DNA of 64,000 nt from Streptomyces sp. Ag109_O5-1 (GCF_003814875.1 NZ_RKQF01000001.1:8060001-8124000), one strand, 5' to 3'. Positions 34,599 through 42,619 are shown, counted from the stretch's first letter. The notes: a model not told the origin generated them from the letters alone. A program made the numbers and translations.

Positions 34599-35239
34599 CC
34601 GCGTCCTGCGGCCTGTGTGAACGGGAGATCCCGGACGGCTACCTGTGCCCGGCCGATGCCCGCGCCTTGGGTGAACGCCTCGAGCGCCTCCCGGTCGCGT
34701 ACAAGGCCTTGGGCGCGTTCCTTGCCCCTGCAGGCCACGGCGGCGGAGAACGCGTCTCCAGCGGGCCCGCGGGCTCCGTGCTGCCCGTAAACGAGGCGGT
34801 CCTGGACCTGCGGTACGGGGGCATAGCCCTGGTGGTCGAGGGGTGGCTGTCCGCCGTCCAGGAGGCCAGGGGTTGGGGCGAGCCCGCGATCAGGGGCAGC
34901 ATCGAGGACCGCGTCAAGCGCGCGGCCCGCTCTCTGTACGCCAACTTGGAGTGGGTGGCCGCCTCGTATCCGGCGGCCGGCGACCTCGCGGCCGAGATCC
35001 GGGAGATGGAGCGGGCCGCTCTGTCGATCGTCGGCGCGCTCCCGGAGCGCGGCCGGCGCATCGGGCAGTGCGTGTCCATCGACACCTCGGGGGTGGTGTG
35101 TGGCGCGGTGATCCGCCAGCTGCCGCACCAGACCCGGCTGGTGTGCGACTGGTGCCGCTGCGTCTACAGCACCCCGCAGGATTGGGCGCTGCTCGCCCAC
35201 TACCAGCCTGGAGCGACGCCATGTCAGCAACCCCGTTGA
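34595..35239 (+). CDS. zinc-ribbon hypothetical phage protein
   Basis: A 214-residue protein with an N-terminal Cys cluster (CGLCEREIPDGYLC) and a C-terminal one (CVSIDTSGVVC ... CDWCRCV), probably two zinc-binding ribbons enclosing a helical middle. Proteins with this layout are common in Streptomyces phages. Its 3' end contains the -35 and start of a promoter-operator for the next gene. No role can be assigned. Confidence 0.6.
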   Translation: MTASCGLCEREIPDGYLCPADARALGERLERLPVAYKALGAFLAPAGHGGGERVSSGPAGSVLPVNEAVLDLRYGGIALVVEGWLSAVQEARGWGEPAIRGSIEDRVKRAARSLYANLEWVAASYPAAGDLAAEIREMERAALSIVGALPERGRRIGQCVSIDTSGVVCGAVIRQLPHQTRLVCDWCRCVYSTPQDWALLAHYQPGATPCQQPR

Positions 35240-35265
35240 CAAGCGTAAGCAGCCCCGCTTACAGT
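35236..35265 (+). promoter_or_regulatory. promoter with internal inverted-repeat operator
   Basis: TTGACA at 35236-35241 and TACAGT at 35260-35265 are separated by 18 bp. The spacer carries the inverted repeat GTAAGC (35245-35250) and GCTTAC (35257-35262), the latter overlapping the -10. Transcription should start near 35272, some 30 nt before the HTH gene. A repressor on the repeat would block RNA polymerase directly. Confidence 0.7.
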
Positions 35266-35301
35266 TGTCTGGCAGTCACCGCTTCCGGTAAAGGGAGGGA
35301 C

Positions 35302-35517
35302 GTGACCACGTGGAAAGAGCGCCATGACGCAGCTGTCCGGGAGCAGGACATCGCCTGGAAGGCGTACCTGGAAGCAACCGCCGCCCGGGCCCAAGCCCTA
35401 CTCGACGGCACCGCCGTTCTCGGCACCCAAGCCGCCGTAGCGCGAGAGCTCGGCGTCAGCCGAGCCGTCGTCAACCGAGCCATCAAGGCGCTGGAGAAGA
35501 GCCAGCAAAGGCCGTAG
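35302..35517 (+). CDS. small HTH transcriptional regulator
   Basis: A 71-residue protein with a C-terminal helix-turn-helix (AAVARELGVSRAVVNRAIKAL) after a helical N-terminus. GTG 35302 is chosen because GGAGGGAC precedes it and the promoter at 35236-35265 would begin its message shortly upstream; an in-frame ATG at 35221 with its own GGAG is the alternative if it is read from the early operon transcript. The adjacent operator suggests it may regulate itself and the downstream transfer genes, as small Kor-type regulators do in conjugative elements. Confidence 0.62.
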   Translation: MTTWKERHDAAVREQDIAWKAYLEATAARAQALLDGTAVLGTQAAVARELGVSRAVVNRAIKALEKSQQRP

Positions 35518-35618
35518 CGCCGCACCTCACAACTGAAGACGGCCCAAGGCCGGGATTGCCGTCCCAGCCAAGGGCCTGACCGCACCGCCTACCTGCCAAC
35601 ACAGGAGGAGATCCGGCT

Positions 35619-35777
35619 ATGGCCGATCTTGCCATGCCCGCGTCCTCGCGCGGCACCACCCAGCCCCGCCGGCTCATCGCCGCGGGCATCATCCGCCGCA
35701 GCCCCGGCCGCACCCTCACCGTGCGCGTCACCGAGGCCGGCGTCACCGGCAGCATCCGCAAGGCGGGTGCCCGATGA
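35619..35777 (+). CDS. small basic hypothetical protein
   Basis: A 52-residue protein rich in Arg, Ala and Gly, with the C-terminus TGSIRKAGAR. The ATG is preceded by AGGAGGAG at 8-nt spacing, and its stop overlaps the next start (ATGA), which are the reasons for accepting it. It may bind nucleic acid; this is a guess from composition. Confidence 0.55.
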   Translation: MADLAMPASSRGTTQPRRLIAAGIIRRSPGRTLTVRVTEAGVTGSIRKAGAR

Positions 35778-36523
35778 GCCTCCGAGACCTGCCCGTGTTC
35801 GGGCCGACCGAGGTGCTCGACGACGAGGGCATCACGCCCGAGGTCATCGTCCGCACCGACGTCGCCCTGTCCCGCGAGCAGCTGGCCGCCGCCCTCGGGA
35901 TCGCCTTCAGCGACATCGCAGCCGACCAGGACCCCGAGCAGCTGACCGTCCTGCAGACGCGCACCGAGATCGAAGGCATGCTCACCGCCGGCGGCATCGT
36001 CAGCATCGACAACCTGCTCGCCCGCGACCAGGACACGGAGTTCACCGCCGAGCGGCGGGCCGTCATGGACGCGCTCCGGCGGGCTGTCGACCGCGCCTAC
36101 CCGGCCGACACGTCCGAGCGTCCCCCCGTCCACAAGCAAGACCCGCGCTACCGCGAGGGCACCGTCACCCTCGACACCGTCGACCACGGCGAGGTCACCG
36201 TCGACGAGCCCGCCTGGTGCATCGGCCACGACGACGACACCGTCGGGTACCTCGCAGACGTCACCCACAACGGTGCGCCCGTCACCGCCCCCATCGTGAC
36301 CGGCCGCTACGGGCCGTCGAAGATCATGACCGCGCGCATCAGCCACGCACCCCACGCCGTCGAGCTGCCCGAACCGTTCCCCCTGCTGTCCGTCGAACTC
36401 GACGCGCATGGCGACCTCGACCCCGCCGACGGCCACAACCTCGCCCGCGCCCTGCGCCTCGCCGCCGTCCGCGTCGAGCGCCTGGTCGCCGAGCTCGAAG
36501 CCGTGCGGAGGGCCGAGCAGTGA
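35774..36523 (+). CDS. hypothetical protein, DUF6907-like C-terminus
   Basis: A 249-residue acidic protein. The N-terminal ~120 residues are helical and charged. The C-terminal half (AWCIGHDDDTVGYLADVTHNG to the end) resembles the DUF6907-type module also seen in the protein at 25707. It starts and ends in 4-nt overlaps. Two such modules in one element suggest a shared binding partner, which is unknown. Confidence 0.55.
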   Translation: MSLRDLPVFGPTEVLDDEGITPEVIVRTDVALSREQLAAALGIAFSDIAADQDPEQLTVLQTRTEIEGMLTAGGIVSIDNLLARDQDTEFTAERRAVMDALRRAVDRAYPADTSERPPVHKQDPRYREGTVTLDTVDHGEVTVDEPAWCIGHDDDTVGYLADVTHNGAPVTAPIVTGRYGPSKIMTARISHAPHAVELPEPFPLLSVELDAHGDLDPADGHNLARALRLAAVRVERLVAELEAVRRAEQ

Positions 36524-36771
36524 GCATCCGCGACCGCATCCGCGACGCCGTGTACAACGCGGCCACCACCGACGACGGCGAACCGGCAGGCGCCCGCCGC
36601 GCCACGACAGCGGCCTCTGTCCTCGCGCAAGCGGCGTCCAACCACGGACACGCCACTACGGCCGCCGCCGTCTCCGTACTCGGCGCCGCCGCCGTGGCCG
36701 CCGAGGGCGCCCTCACCGGCTTCGTCTATCCGCCCGGCGAATACGCCACGTTCCGCGAGGAAGACCAGTGA
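36520..36771 (+). CDS. small Ala-rich hypothetical protein
   Basis: An 83-residue, Ala-rich protein. Its middle (SVLGAAAVAAEGALTGFVYP) is weakly hydrophobic and could associate with the membrane. It is coupled to both neighbours by GTGA overlaps at 36520 and 36768. Its place just before the Spd-like membrane protein hints at a transfer-related role. Confidence 0.5.
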   Translation: MSIRDRIRDAVYNAATTDDGEPAGARRATTAASVLAQAASNHGHATTAAAVSVLGAAAVAAEGALTGFVYPPGEYATFREEDQ

Positions 36772-37904
36772 CCACCAGAAAACTCACCTGGGGCCAAGGC
36801 CTCGTCCTCGGCGTGGCCTCCGTCGCCATCGTCGTCGTCGGCGGGGTCGGCGCCTGGGGCACGTACACCAACGCGGTCTCGGCGTTCCACCGCCAGGCGA
36901 CCGCGGCCGGTGTCGTCGCCGCCGGCGAAGGCCTCACCCTGATCCTCGCCCTGATCATGCTGGGGCGGACCATGCTGAACATGCCGTCCCCGGCCGTGGT
37001 CCGCGGCGGCATGTGGCTCGCCCCGCTCTCCGCCAGCTGCATCGGCCTCGCCATCGCCACCGGCACCCGCGAGGCCGCCGTGTATGCGGTCACCCCGCTG
37101 GCCATGTCCGGTGCCGCCGAAGGGCTGGGGCTGATTGCCCGCTCGATCGTCGTCTACCGCACCGGCGTGGACGCCGAGGTGATCCGCCGCAACGCGGACG
37201 TCGCCCGGCAGCTCGCCTACCAGCGGGCCGTGGCCGACGGGCATCCCGGCGAGTGGCGGCAGAAGCTCGCCAAGCGCCGGTACTGGCGGCTCGCGAAGTA
37301 CGTGGGCGTCGGTGACGCCGAGCTCGGCGCCGGCCTCGTCGACGTCCAGCGCGTCCGGGTCCGTGACGGAGCTGATGCGGCCCTCGCGTCCATGTACGGC
37401 GTTGCGACTCCGCCCGACGGAGCCGCAACGCCCGCCCCACCCGTACCCAAGTCGGTGTTCGCGACGGACATCCTGCGGGCCCGGTTCGCTGGGATGGACC
37501 CGGCCGACGCGATCCGCGTTGCGGCCGACGCGCGCCCCGATGCGGACGCTGTCGAACTCGCCACGATCCTCGGCACCTACGGCGTGAACGTCGACCCCGT
37601 CGCGGTCGCCCTGGTCCTCGCCGAGCAGCCTGCCCAGTACACCGTCGACCGACCCGATGCGGGCGTTGCGCACCAGGTCAGAGAGCTGGACGCGCTCAGC
37701 CCCCAGGCCGCCGTCGAGGAAGCCGCAACCGTCCTCGGCCCGGACGCAACAGCCCGCGAGATCGCTGAGCACCTGAAGCAGACCAGACGCCTGGTCCTGC
37801 CCGAGAACCACATCCGCACAGCCCTCTCGCGGGCCGCGAAGAAGACCGAGCCCGAGACCACTGCAACGCCCCGCAACACCGACATGGAAGGCGGCTACGC
37901 CTGA
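36768..37904 (+). CDS. Spd-like (DUF2637-type) membrane protein, conjugative spread
   Basis: A 378-residue protein whose first ~130 residues form about four transmembrane helices (starting GLVLGVASVAIVVVGGVGAWG). A long cytoplasmic, Ala-rich, helical tail contains HTH-like segments near the end. The layout matches the DUF2637/Spd spread proteins of Streptomyces plasmids and integrative elements, which help DNA spread between mycelial compartments after TraB-mediated transfer. It begins a block of membrane proteins leading to the FtsK/TraB-like gene. Assignment is from topology and context. Confidence 0.6.
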   Translation: MTTRKLTWGQGLVLGVASVAIVVVGGVGAWGTYTNAVSAFHRQATAAGVVAAGEGLTLILALIMLGRTMLNMPSPAVVRGGMWLAPLSASCIGLAIATGTREAAVYAVTPLAMSGAAEGLGLIARSIVVYRTGVDAEVIRRNADVARQLAYQRAVADGHPGEWRQKLAKRRYWRLAKYVGVGDAELGAGLVDVQRVRVRDGADAALASMYGVATPPDGAATPAPPVPKSVFATDILRARFAGMDPADAIRVAADARPDADAVELATILGTYGVNVDPVAVALVLAEQPAQYTVDRPDAGVAHQVRELDALSPQAAVEEAATVLGPDATAREIAEHLKQTRRLVLPENHIRTALSRAAKKTEPETTATPRNTDMEGGYA

Positions 37905-38080
37905 TGCGCGCACTCCTCGCGGGCGCCCTCCTCGGGCTCCTCCTGCTCTTCTTCCCGTCCGTCGTCACCCTCATCGGCGCCGTGCTCGTGGCGGCCGCGG
38001 TCAAGGCCGTACCGCACGCGCTCCTCCTCGCTCTGCTGGCCCGCACGGTCGCGCCCCGGATGCGGAGGTGGGCGCGATGA
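37904..38080 (+). CDS. small Spd-like hydrophobic protein
   Basis: A 58-residue protein, almost entirely hydrophobic (two helices, ALLAGALLGLLLLFFPSVV and LIGAVLVAAAVKAVPHALLL), with a basic C-terminus. It starts at ATG 37904 in a TGATG overlap and ends in an ATGA overlap with the next gene. Small Spd proteins of this type occur beside traB in Streptomyces plasmids. Confidence 0.55.
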   Translation: MRALLAGALLGLLLLFFPSVVTLIGAVLVAAAVKAVPHALLLALLARTVAPRMRRWAR

Positions 38081-38493
38081 CCGAGCCGTCCAACGTCCCG
38101 GAGCAGTACCGGACCTACGTGGTCCCGGCCCCGGAGCAGGCCCCGGCGCACCACCGGCCGCCGAACGTCCTCTACGACGACCGCGGCCGGCCGGTCCACT
38201 TCACCATCGGGCAGCCCCCGCCGCCGATCGTCGTCCAGGCCCCGCTCCAGCAGGGCATGGACCCCGCCGTACAGCGGCTGATCATCATCACGTTCCTGAT
38301 CCTCGCCGTGGTCGTCGTCTGCACCGCGTGCGTGTGCGCGGTCGTCGTCCTGGTCGGCGGCACCCTCATGGGCATCATCGGGACCGTCTCCGCGAACCTC
38401 CCGCTCGTCGGCGTCTCCCTGGCCGGGGTGATCCTCGCCGCCGGATGGGCCGCCTCCAAGGTCCGGCCCGTCGTGAAGCGGAAGGCCGACTGA
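38077..38493 (+). CDS. Spd-like membrane protein
   Basis: A 138-residue protein. The first ~75 residues are a Pro-rich soluble segment (PVHFTIGQPPPPIVVQAP). Two transmembrane helices follow (IITFLILAVVVVCTACVCAV and VSLAGVILAAGWAAS). The Pro-rich-then-helical layout is typical of SpdB-type proteins that interact with TraB at the membrane. ATG 38077 overlaps the previous stop. Confidence 0.55.
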   Translation: MTEPSNVPEQYRTYVVPAPEQAPAHHRPPNVLYDDRGRPVHFTIGQPPPPIVVQAPLQQGMDPAVQRLIIITFLILAVVVVCTACVCAVVVLVGGTLMGIIGTVSANLPLVGVSLAGVILAAGWAASKVRPVVKRKAD

Positions 38494-38506
38494 CCTGCCC
38501 TTCCGT

Positions 38507-38546
38507 CCCCCGCCAACTGTTGCCCGCCCAGCAACGGTTGCGGGGG
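38507..38546 (+). terminator. imperfect GC hairpin after the Spd-like genes
   Basis: The segment from CCCCCGCC (38507 on) can pair with GGTTGCGGGGG (to 38546), with an inner GTTGC/GCAAC stem. It lies between the stop at 38493 and the gene at 38590 and may partly terminate or process the transcript. Confidence 0.45.
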
Positions 38547-38589
38547 CGCGGTGGGGCCGGACCGACCGGCCCGCAACCAGGAGGAACCC

Positions 38590-38757
38590 ATGGACCTGTT
38601 CAGGAAGAACGAGACCGGCCAGCCCTGCCAGGCCTGCGGCCACGCGACGACACCCGAGGATCCCGCCGTCCGCACCAAGGACAGCAACGCCCGCATCCAC
38701 AAGAGCCACACCACCACCCCCGGCAACGGCTTCTACGGCGAGAAGACCAAGCGCTGA
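38590..38757 (+). CDS. small zinc-knuckle hypothetical protein
   Basis: A 55-residue protein with one C-x2-C pair (PCQACGHATTPED) and His residues that might complete a metal site. Its ATG is preceded by GAGGAA. Function unknown. Confidence 0.55.
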   Translation: MDLFRKNETGQPCQACGHATTPEDPAVRTKDSNARIHKSHTTTPGNGFYGEKTKR

Positions 38758-38772
38758 CCGAGGGGAACTCCC

Positions 38773-38958
38773 GTGAAGAAGACCACCGCACAGCAGATCG
38801 CCGACTACCAGCGGGGGGCCGCCCGGTCCCGCGCCCTCCAGCTGCGCATGCAGGCCGACGGCCAGACCGTCGCCGCGGAGATCGCCGCCGAATCGGTCGA
38901 CGCGAACCTCGACGCCATCAACACCCTCACCGCCATTGAGCAGGGAGACCAGCAGTGA
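38773..38958 (+). CDS. small helical hypothetical protein
   Basis: A 61-residue, Gln/Ala-rich, fully helical protein. It starts at GTG 38773 with GAGGGGAA upstream, and its stop overlaps the start of the following gene. Nothing further can be read from it. Confidence 0.5.
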   Translation: MKKTTAQQIADYQRGAARSRALQLRMQADGQTVAAEIAAESVDANLDAINTLTAIEQGDQQ

Positions 38959-39170
38959 ACCGCGAACAGCACCTCACCGCCGCCACCGAGGCCCTCGCCA
39001 AGGCCGGCCGGATCGCCGACACCGCCGAGCACCTCACCCGCGGCAGCGCCCGGCACGCCGAGGGCTTCCACCTCGCCGCCGTCGGCACCCTCTACAACGA
39101 CGTAGCCCGCACCCACCTTGAGCTGGCCCGTGAGCTGGCCGAGGACGCCCCGGAGCAGGCCGATGCCTGA
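38955..39170 (+). CDS. small helical hypothetical protein
   Basis: A 71-residue, His/Ala-rich helical protein starting at GTG 38955 (GTGA overlap with the upstream stop). The run LTAATEALAKAGRIADTAEHL suggests a coiled coil. It overlaps the next small gene by 8 nt. Confidence 0.5.
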   Translation: MNREQHLTAATEALAKAGRIADTAEHLTRGSARHAEGFHLAAVGTLYNDVARTHLELARELAEDAPEQADA

Positions 39171-39321
39171 GCCGAAACTCACCCTCACCGACCGGCTGGC
39201 CATCGCCCGGATCGAGGCCCGCGGGATCCGCCGCGCGGCCGCCGGCATCCTCCACCAGCCGGACATCGACCGCGATATCGAGCGGGTGAAGGAACGCGCC
39301 CGCAACCGCAAGCCCAAGTAG
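39163..39321 (+). CDS. small basic hypothetical protein
   Basis: A 52-residue, highly basic protein (ending VKERARNRKPK) with ATG 39163 inside the end of the previous gene. Basic charge suggests nucleic-acid or membrane-surface contact. A strong hairpin follows its stop. Confidence 0.5.
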   Translation: MPEPKLTLTDRLAIARIEARGIRRAAAGILHQPDIDRDIERVKERARNRKPK

Positions 39322-39327
39322 CTCTGC

Positions 39328-39370
39328 CCCGGGGACGGCGTCCTGCCTGCAAGCCGTCGCCGTCCCCGGG
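39328..39370 (+). terminator. GC hairpin before the TraB-like gene
   Basis: A perfect 13-bp stem (39328-39340 pairs with 39358-39370) with a 17-nt loop begins 7 nt after the preceding stop and lies 37 nt before the translocase gene. It may attenuate transcription into that gene. Confidence 0.6.
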
Positions 39371-39407
39371 CCCCGGACCGCCCATCAGAACGACCGGAGA
39401 GAACAGA

Positions 39408-41519
39408 ATGTCCGAGACCACCGTCGATCTCCACAAGGACACTCCCGAGGACGCCCAGGACGCGCCTGCCCCGCAGCCGTCCGGCGACCGTCCCGAGGCG
39501 TCCCGGCCACGCCGCCGGATCCGTATCGACTCGCTGCGCCGCGTCTTCGTCGACACCCGCCAGCACGACACCTACCGGTTCACCGTCCGCCACGGCGCCT
39601 ACCTGTGGGGCGGCACCCGCATCCTCGCCCGCCGCGCCTGGGAAGCCCGCACCACTGCCATCCACCACCGCATGATGCGGATCGCCGAGGCCTCCGGGAA
39701 CGAGGAGCTGCTCCGCACCTGGGAGCAGCGCGCCTACGCCTACCGGTTCGCCCGGCACAAGCGGCGCATGGACCTGCTGCAGATGGCCGTCAACCTGCCC
39801 AAGGCCATCGCATCCGCCCTCGTCGGCGCCGCCGGGCTCCTGCTGGTCATCGGCATCATGATGGCCGCCCACAGCCACGACATCACCGACGTCCTCACCC
39901 CGATCAACGCCGCCGTCCAGTTCGTCTCCTGGGTCGCGTTCCTCGCCAGCATCATCTGGCAGCCGCTGCTGTACTCGCTGCCAGCCCTCGCCCTGGCCGG
40001 CGCCTGGGCCGTCGGCCGTAGCCAGAAAGCAGCACCCACCTGGGCACTCCCCGCCGACCAGAGCGAGCAGGGCGTCATCCCCGACGAGAACGCCATCATG
40101 CGCGCCCTGGGCAAGCTGTCCATCCCGCAGATGAACGCGGCCATCAAGGAGGGCTGGCAGCCCCGTTGGGTGCAGCCGACGACCCGTCTCGGCAACGGCT
40201 ACCACACGCAGCTCCAGCTGCCGATGGGCGTCACCGTCGAGATGGTCAACGCCAAGAAGAACGTCCTCGCCCACAACCTCATGCGCAAGCCCGTCGAGAC
40301 ATGGCCGACCGAGCCGCCCAACCAGCCTGGCGTCCTCGACCTGTGGGTGGCCGACCAGGGATCCCTGAACGGCGCGGTCCCGGACTGGCCCCTGCTGCAC
40401 GAAGGCACCACCGACTACTTCAAGGGCGTCCCCGTCGCCGTGTCCCAGCGCGGTGAACCGATCATCGGCAAGCTCATGGCCGCGAACTGGATCGTCGGCG
40501 GAATCATGGGCTCGGGCAAAACGTCCATCGTCGTCTCCCTGCTGCTCGGGGCGATCCTGGATCCGCTGGTCATCGCCGAGGTGTACGTGATGGCCGCGAA
40601 CGTGGACTACGACCCGCTCCGGCCCCGACTGCGGAACCTGGTCAAGGGCGACGACCCCGAGGAACTCCGAGCCGCCCTCGACGCGCTGCGCGGCCTGGCC
40701 AACGAGGTGACCGAGCGGGGCAAGCTCCTCGAGGAACTCGGCGGCGACTCGACCAAGCTGACCCGCGAACTCGCCCTGCGTGACCCGCGGATGCGGCCCA
40801 AGGTCGTCGTCTTCGACGAGTGCCACGAACTGTTCATGAACAAGGAGTACGGAAAAGAGGCCGCTGAGCTGGCCATTCGCGTGATGAAGAAAGCCCGGAA
40901 GGTAGGCATCACCCTCATCTGGGTCACCGTCTCCCCGACCGCCGACAGCATTCCGCGCGACGTCACCCGCAACACCTCCCACCGGGTGGCGTTCGCGGTC
41001 GGCGACCAGGTCGCCAACGATGGCCTGCTCGGCTCCGGCAAGTACAAGGCCGGCATCCGCGCCACCGAACTCGTGCCCGGCCAGGACGTCGGCACCGCCG
41101 TCACCTACGGCTTCACCTCCAAGCCGTTCGAGATCATCCGGTCCCACTACGTCCAGCGGGACGCCGAGCGTGGCATCGACGAGGTGACGCCGGTCGTCGA
41201 GCGCGCCATGGCCCTGTACGAGGGCGGTCCGGCCGACGCCCCCGCATTCACCCCCGTCGACCACCTCGCCGACATCGCCACCGTCCTCGGCCACGAACCG
41301 AAGATGCTCACCCAGGACGTCCTGCGCGGCCTCCAGGACCTCAACCCGGTCGAGTACGGCGCCTGGACGTTCCGGAACCTGCGGAGCGTCCTGGACGACG
41401 CCGGACACGGCGAGTACAAGACCAACGGCGGCCGCCAGCACGTCAGTCTCGACCGCATCCTGGACGCCATCGCCGCCCGCGACGACGACACCGAACCCGA
41501 GGGAGGCACCGAAGACTGA
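39408..41519 (+). CDS. FtsK/SpoIIIE-type DNA translocase, TraB-like conjugation protein
   Basis: A 703-residue membrane-anchored motor. Two hydrophobic segments lie at about 133-155 and 171-205. The P-loop ATPase domain follows, with Walker A in GGIMGSGKTS near 363-372 and Walker B in VVVFDECHELF near 465-475. A helical C-terminal region could bind DNA. In Streptomyces plasmids and integrative elements, FtsK-like Tra proteins alone pump double-stranded DNA between hyphae. Spd-like genes upstream and short repeats downstream fit that system. A role in phage DNA ejection or chromosome handling cannot be excluded. The ATG follows GGAGAG. Confidence 0.8.
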   Translation: MSETTVDLHKDTPEDAQDAPAPQPSGDRPEASRPRRRIRIDSLRRVFVDTRQHDTYRFTVRHGAYLWGGTRILARRAWEARTTAIHHRMMRIAEASGNEELLRTWEQRAYAYRFARHKRRMDLLQMAVNLPKAIASALVGAAGLLLVIGIMMAAHSHDITDVLTPINAAVQFVSWVAFLASIIWQPLLYSLPALALAGAWAVGRSQKAAPTWALPADQSEQGVIPDENAIMRALGKLSIPQMNAAIKEGWQPRWVQPTTRLGNGYHTQLQLPMGVTVEMVNAKKNVLAHNLMRKPVETWPTEPPNQPGVLDLWVADQGSLNGAVPDWPLLHEGTTDYFKGVPVAVSQRGEPIIGKLMAANWIVGGIMGSGKTSIVVSLLLGAILDPLVIAEVYVMAANVDYDPLRPRLRNLVKGDDPEELRAALDALRGLANEVTERGKLLEELGGDSTKLTRELALRDPRMRPKVVVFDECHELFMNKEYGKEAAELAIRVMKKARKVGITLIWVTVSPTADSIPRDVTRNTSHRVAFAVGDQVANDGLLGSGKYKAGIRATELVPGQDVGTAVTYGFTSKPFEIIRSHYVQRDAERGIDEVTPVVERAMALYEGGPADAPAFTPVDHLADIATVLGHEPKMLTQDVLRGLQDLNPVEYGAWTFRNLRSVLDDAGHGEYKTNGGRQHVSLDRILDAIAARDDDTEPEGGTED

Positions 41520-41689
41520 GGGAGATCTCCCTACCCGCCTCCCCACCCTGCCTCCCTGTACACGACCTGCGGAAATGGCCAATCAGGGAGGTAAGGGAGG
41601 CAACATCACCAAGGCGCGAGAACCCGGAAACAGGCCCCTCTTGATCCCTGCCCGCGCCTCCCTCCCCACCACCATACGAAGGAGCCACC
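41519..41689. repeat. repeat-rich gap after the TraB-like gene, candidate clt transfer locus
   Basis: The gap holds a perfect 14-bp palindrome (41519-41532) overlapping the translocase stop. It also has repeated GCCTCCC/GGGAGGC heptamers at 41537, 41550, 41595 (reverse) and 41656, a variant at 41586, and an 8-bp inverted pair CCTCCCTG (41551-41558) and CAGGGAGG (41584-41591). TraB proteins of Streptomyces plasmids recognise short repeats in a clt locus near traB; this is the obvious counterpart, untested. Confidence 0.45.
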
Positions 41690-41971
41690 ATGGGTTACGC
41701 GCACTACACCATCAGCCGCAACGGCGAAGAGATCGAGGCCGGGTACGCAGTCGAGACGGTCTGCGAGAAGACCGGCTGCAAGGAGCAGATCGACCGCGGC
41801 CTCGCCCACCTATGCGGTGCCACCCCCGGCGGAGACGAGTACGGCTGCGGCGGCTACTTCTGTGCCGAGCACCTTCTCGGCGCCCCCGTCCCCGAAGCGT
41901 CCGGCCAGTGCGAGCCGTGCAGCAAGCGGTACGACGCCGAGCACCCGGAGGACCTCACGGCAGCCCCATGA
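41690..41971 (+). CDS. cysteine-rich zinc-binding hypothetical protein
   Basis: A 93-residue protein with many Cys/His residues in pairs (VCEKTGCKEQ, HLCGATPGG, GCGGYFCAEHLL, CEPCSKRY), probably two zinc ribbons. The ATG follows AAGGAGCC. Similar small proteins occur widely in Streptomyces mobile elements. Function unknown. Confidence 0.65.
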   Translation: MGYAHYTISRNGEEIEAGYAVETVCEKTGCKEQIDRGLAHLCGATPGGDEYGCGGYFCAEHLLGAPVPEASGQCEPCSKRYDAEHPEDLTAAP

Positions 41972-41978
41972 TGGGGTC

Positions 41979-42179
41979 ATGCACCAGCTCTACGCCCGCC
42001 CCGGCCACCTCACCGCCGCACAGACCCGCCAGGCCCTCGGCATCAGCGCCGGCGCCCTCCGCAACCTTGTCCTCCGCAAGCAGCTGCGCCGCACCGGCGG
42101 CAGCGAGCGATACCCCGAGTTCGCCGCCGCGGACGTCGCCGCCCTCGCCGCGAAACGCGCTGATCGCGCTACCGCTTGA
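41979..42179 (+). CDS. small HTH DNA-binding protein
   Basis: A 66-residue protein containing a MerR/AlpA-like HTH (LTAAQTRQALGISAGALRNLVL) and a short wing ending in RYPEFAAADVAALAA. It closes the early gene block. A repeated TGACC/GGTCA site begins at its stop codon, so it could regulate the switch to late genes; this is inference from position only. The start at ATG 41979 lacks a strong ribosome site. Confidence 0.55.
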   Translation: MHQLYARPGHLTAAQTRQALGISAGALRNLVLRKQLRRTGGSERYPEFAAADVAALAAKRADRATA

Positions 42180-42205
42180 CCGCAGGTCAGACCCTGTGTG
42201 ACGAT
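42177..42205 (+). promoter_or_regulatory. palindromic site and possible late promoter
   Basis: TGACC-GCA-GGTCA (42177-42189) is a perfect 5-3-5 palindrome. TTGACC at 42176-42181 could serve as -35 with GACGAT at 42200-42205 as a weak -10 (18 bp spacer). The 15-mer CCGCAGGTCAGACCC (42180-42194) recurs at 44420-44434. Confidence 0.4.
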
Positions 42206-42251
42206 CCGCCTGTACAACCATGCCCGCACACAGGCATCACAAGACGCACAC

Positions 42252-42286
42252 GAAGCCCCGGTCTCGGTTCCCCCGGCCGGGGCTTC
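42252..42286 (+). terminator. GC hairpin at the early/late boundary
   Basis: GAAGCCCCGG (42252-42261) pairs perfectly with CCGGGGCTTC (42277-42286) around a 15-nt loop. It lies in the gene-free 42180-42381 gap and could end the early transcript. Confidence 0.65.
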
Positions 42287-42381
42287 GTCGTGCCCGGCGA
42301 CGGCGCGGAGACCGGGTCACGACCGGAGGCGCGGGAGAGGGCAACCCGCCCGCGCCGTCGCCGTCCATCCACGGAGGCGCC

Positions 42382-42591
42382 ATGCCCACCACGATCACGG
42401 CGCCCCGCAGCGCCGCCGAGGCCGCACACCAGCTCGCCCGCGAAGGCAAGCACGTCCACCTCGTCTCCGACGGACACAGCACCTGCCTCAAAGGCTGCTG
42501 CGGACCCGCGCCCCTCGAACTCCCCGCCGCCACCCGCGAACGGGCTCAGTACACCCGACTCGCCATGGTCTACGGCATCAGCCGCCTCTGA
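42382..42591 (+). CDS. small hypothetical protein
   Basis: A 69-residue soluble protein with a CLKGCCGP cysteine cluster. ATG 42382 is preceded by CGGAGGCGCC. It is the first gene of the late block, directly before the collagen-like fibre gene. No function recognised. Confidence 0.55.
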   Translation: MPTTITAPRSAAEAAHQLAREGKHVHLVSDGHSTCLKGCCGPAPLELPAATRERAQYTRLAMVYGISRL

Positions 42592-42619
42592 CCGCCAGCC
42601 GCCCACGAGGAGGTGCCGC

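Noticed and set aside
41519..41689. CRISPR-like interpretation of the repeated GGGAGG elements.
   Set aside because: The repeats are only 7 bp, in both orientations and irregularly spaced, with no repeat-spacer pattern.
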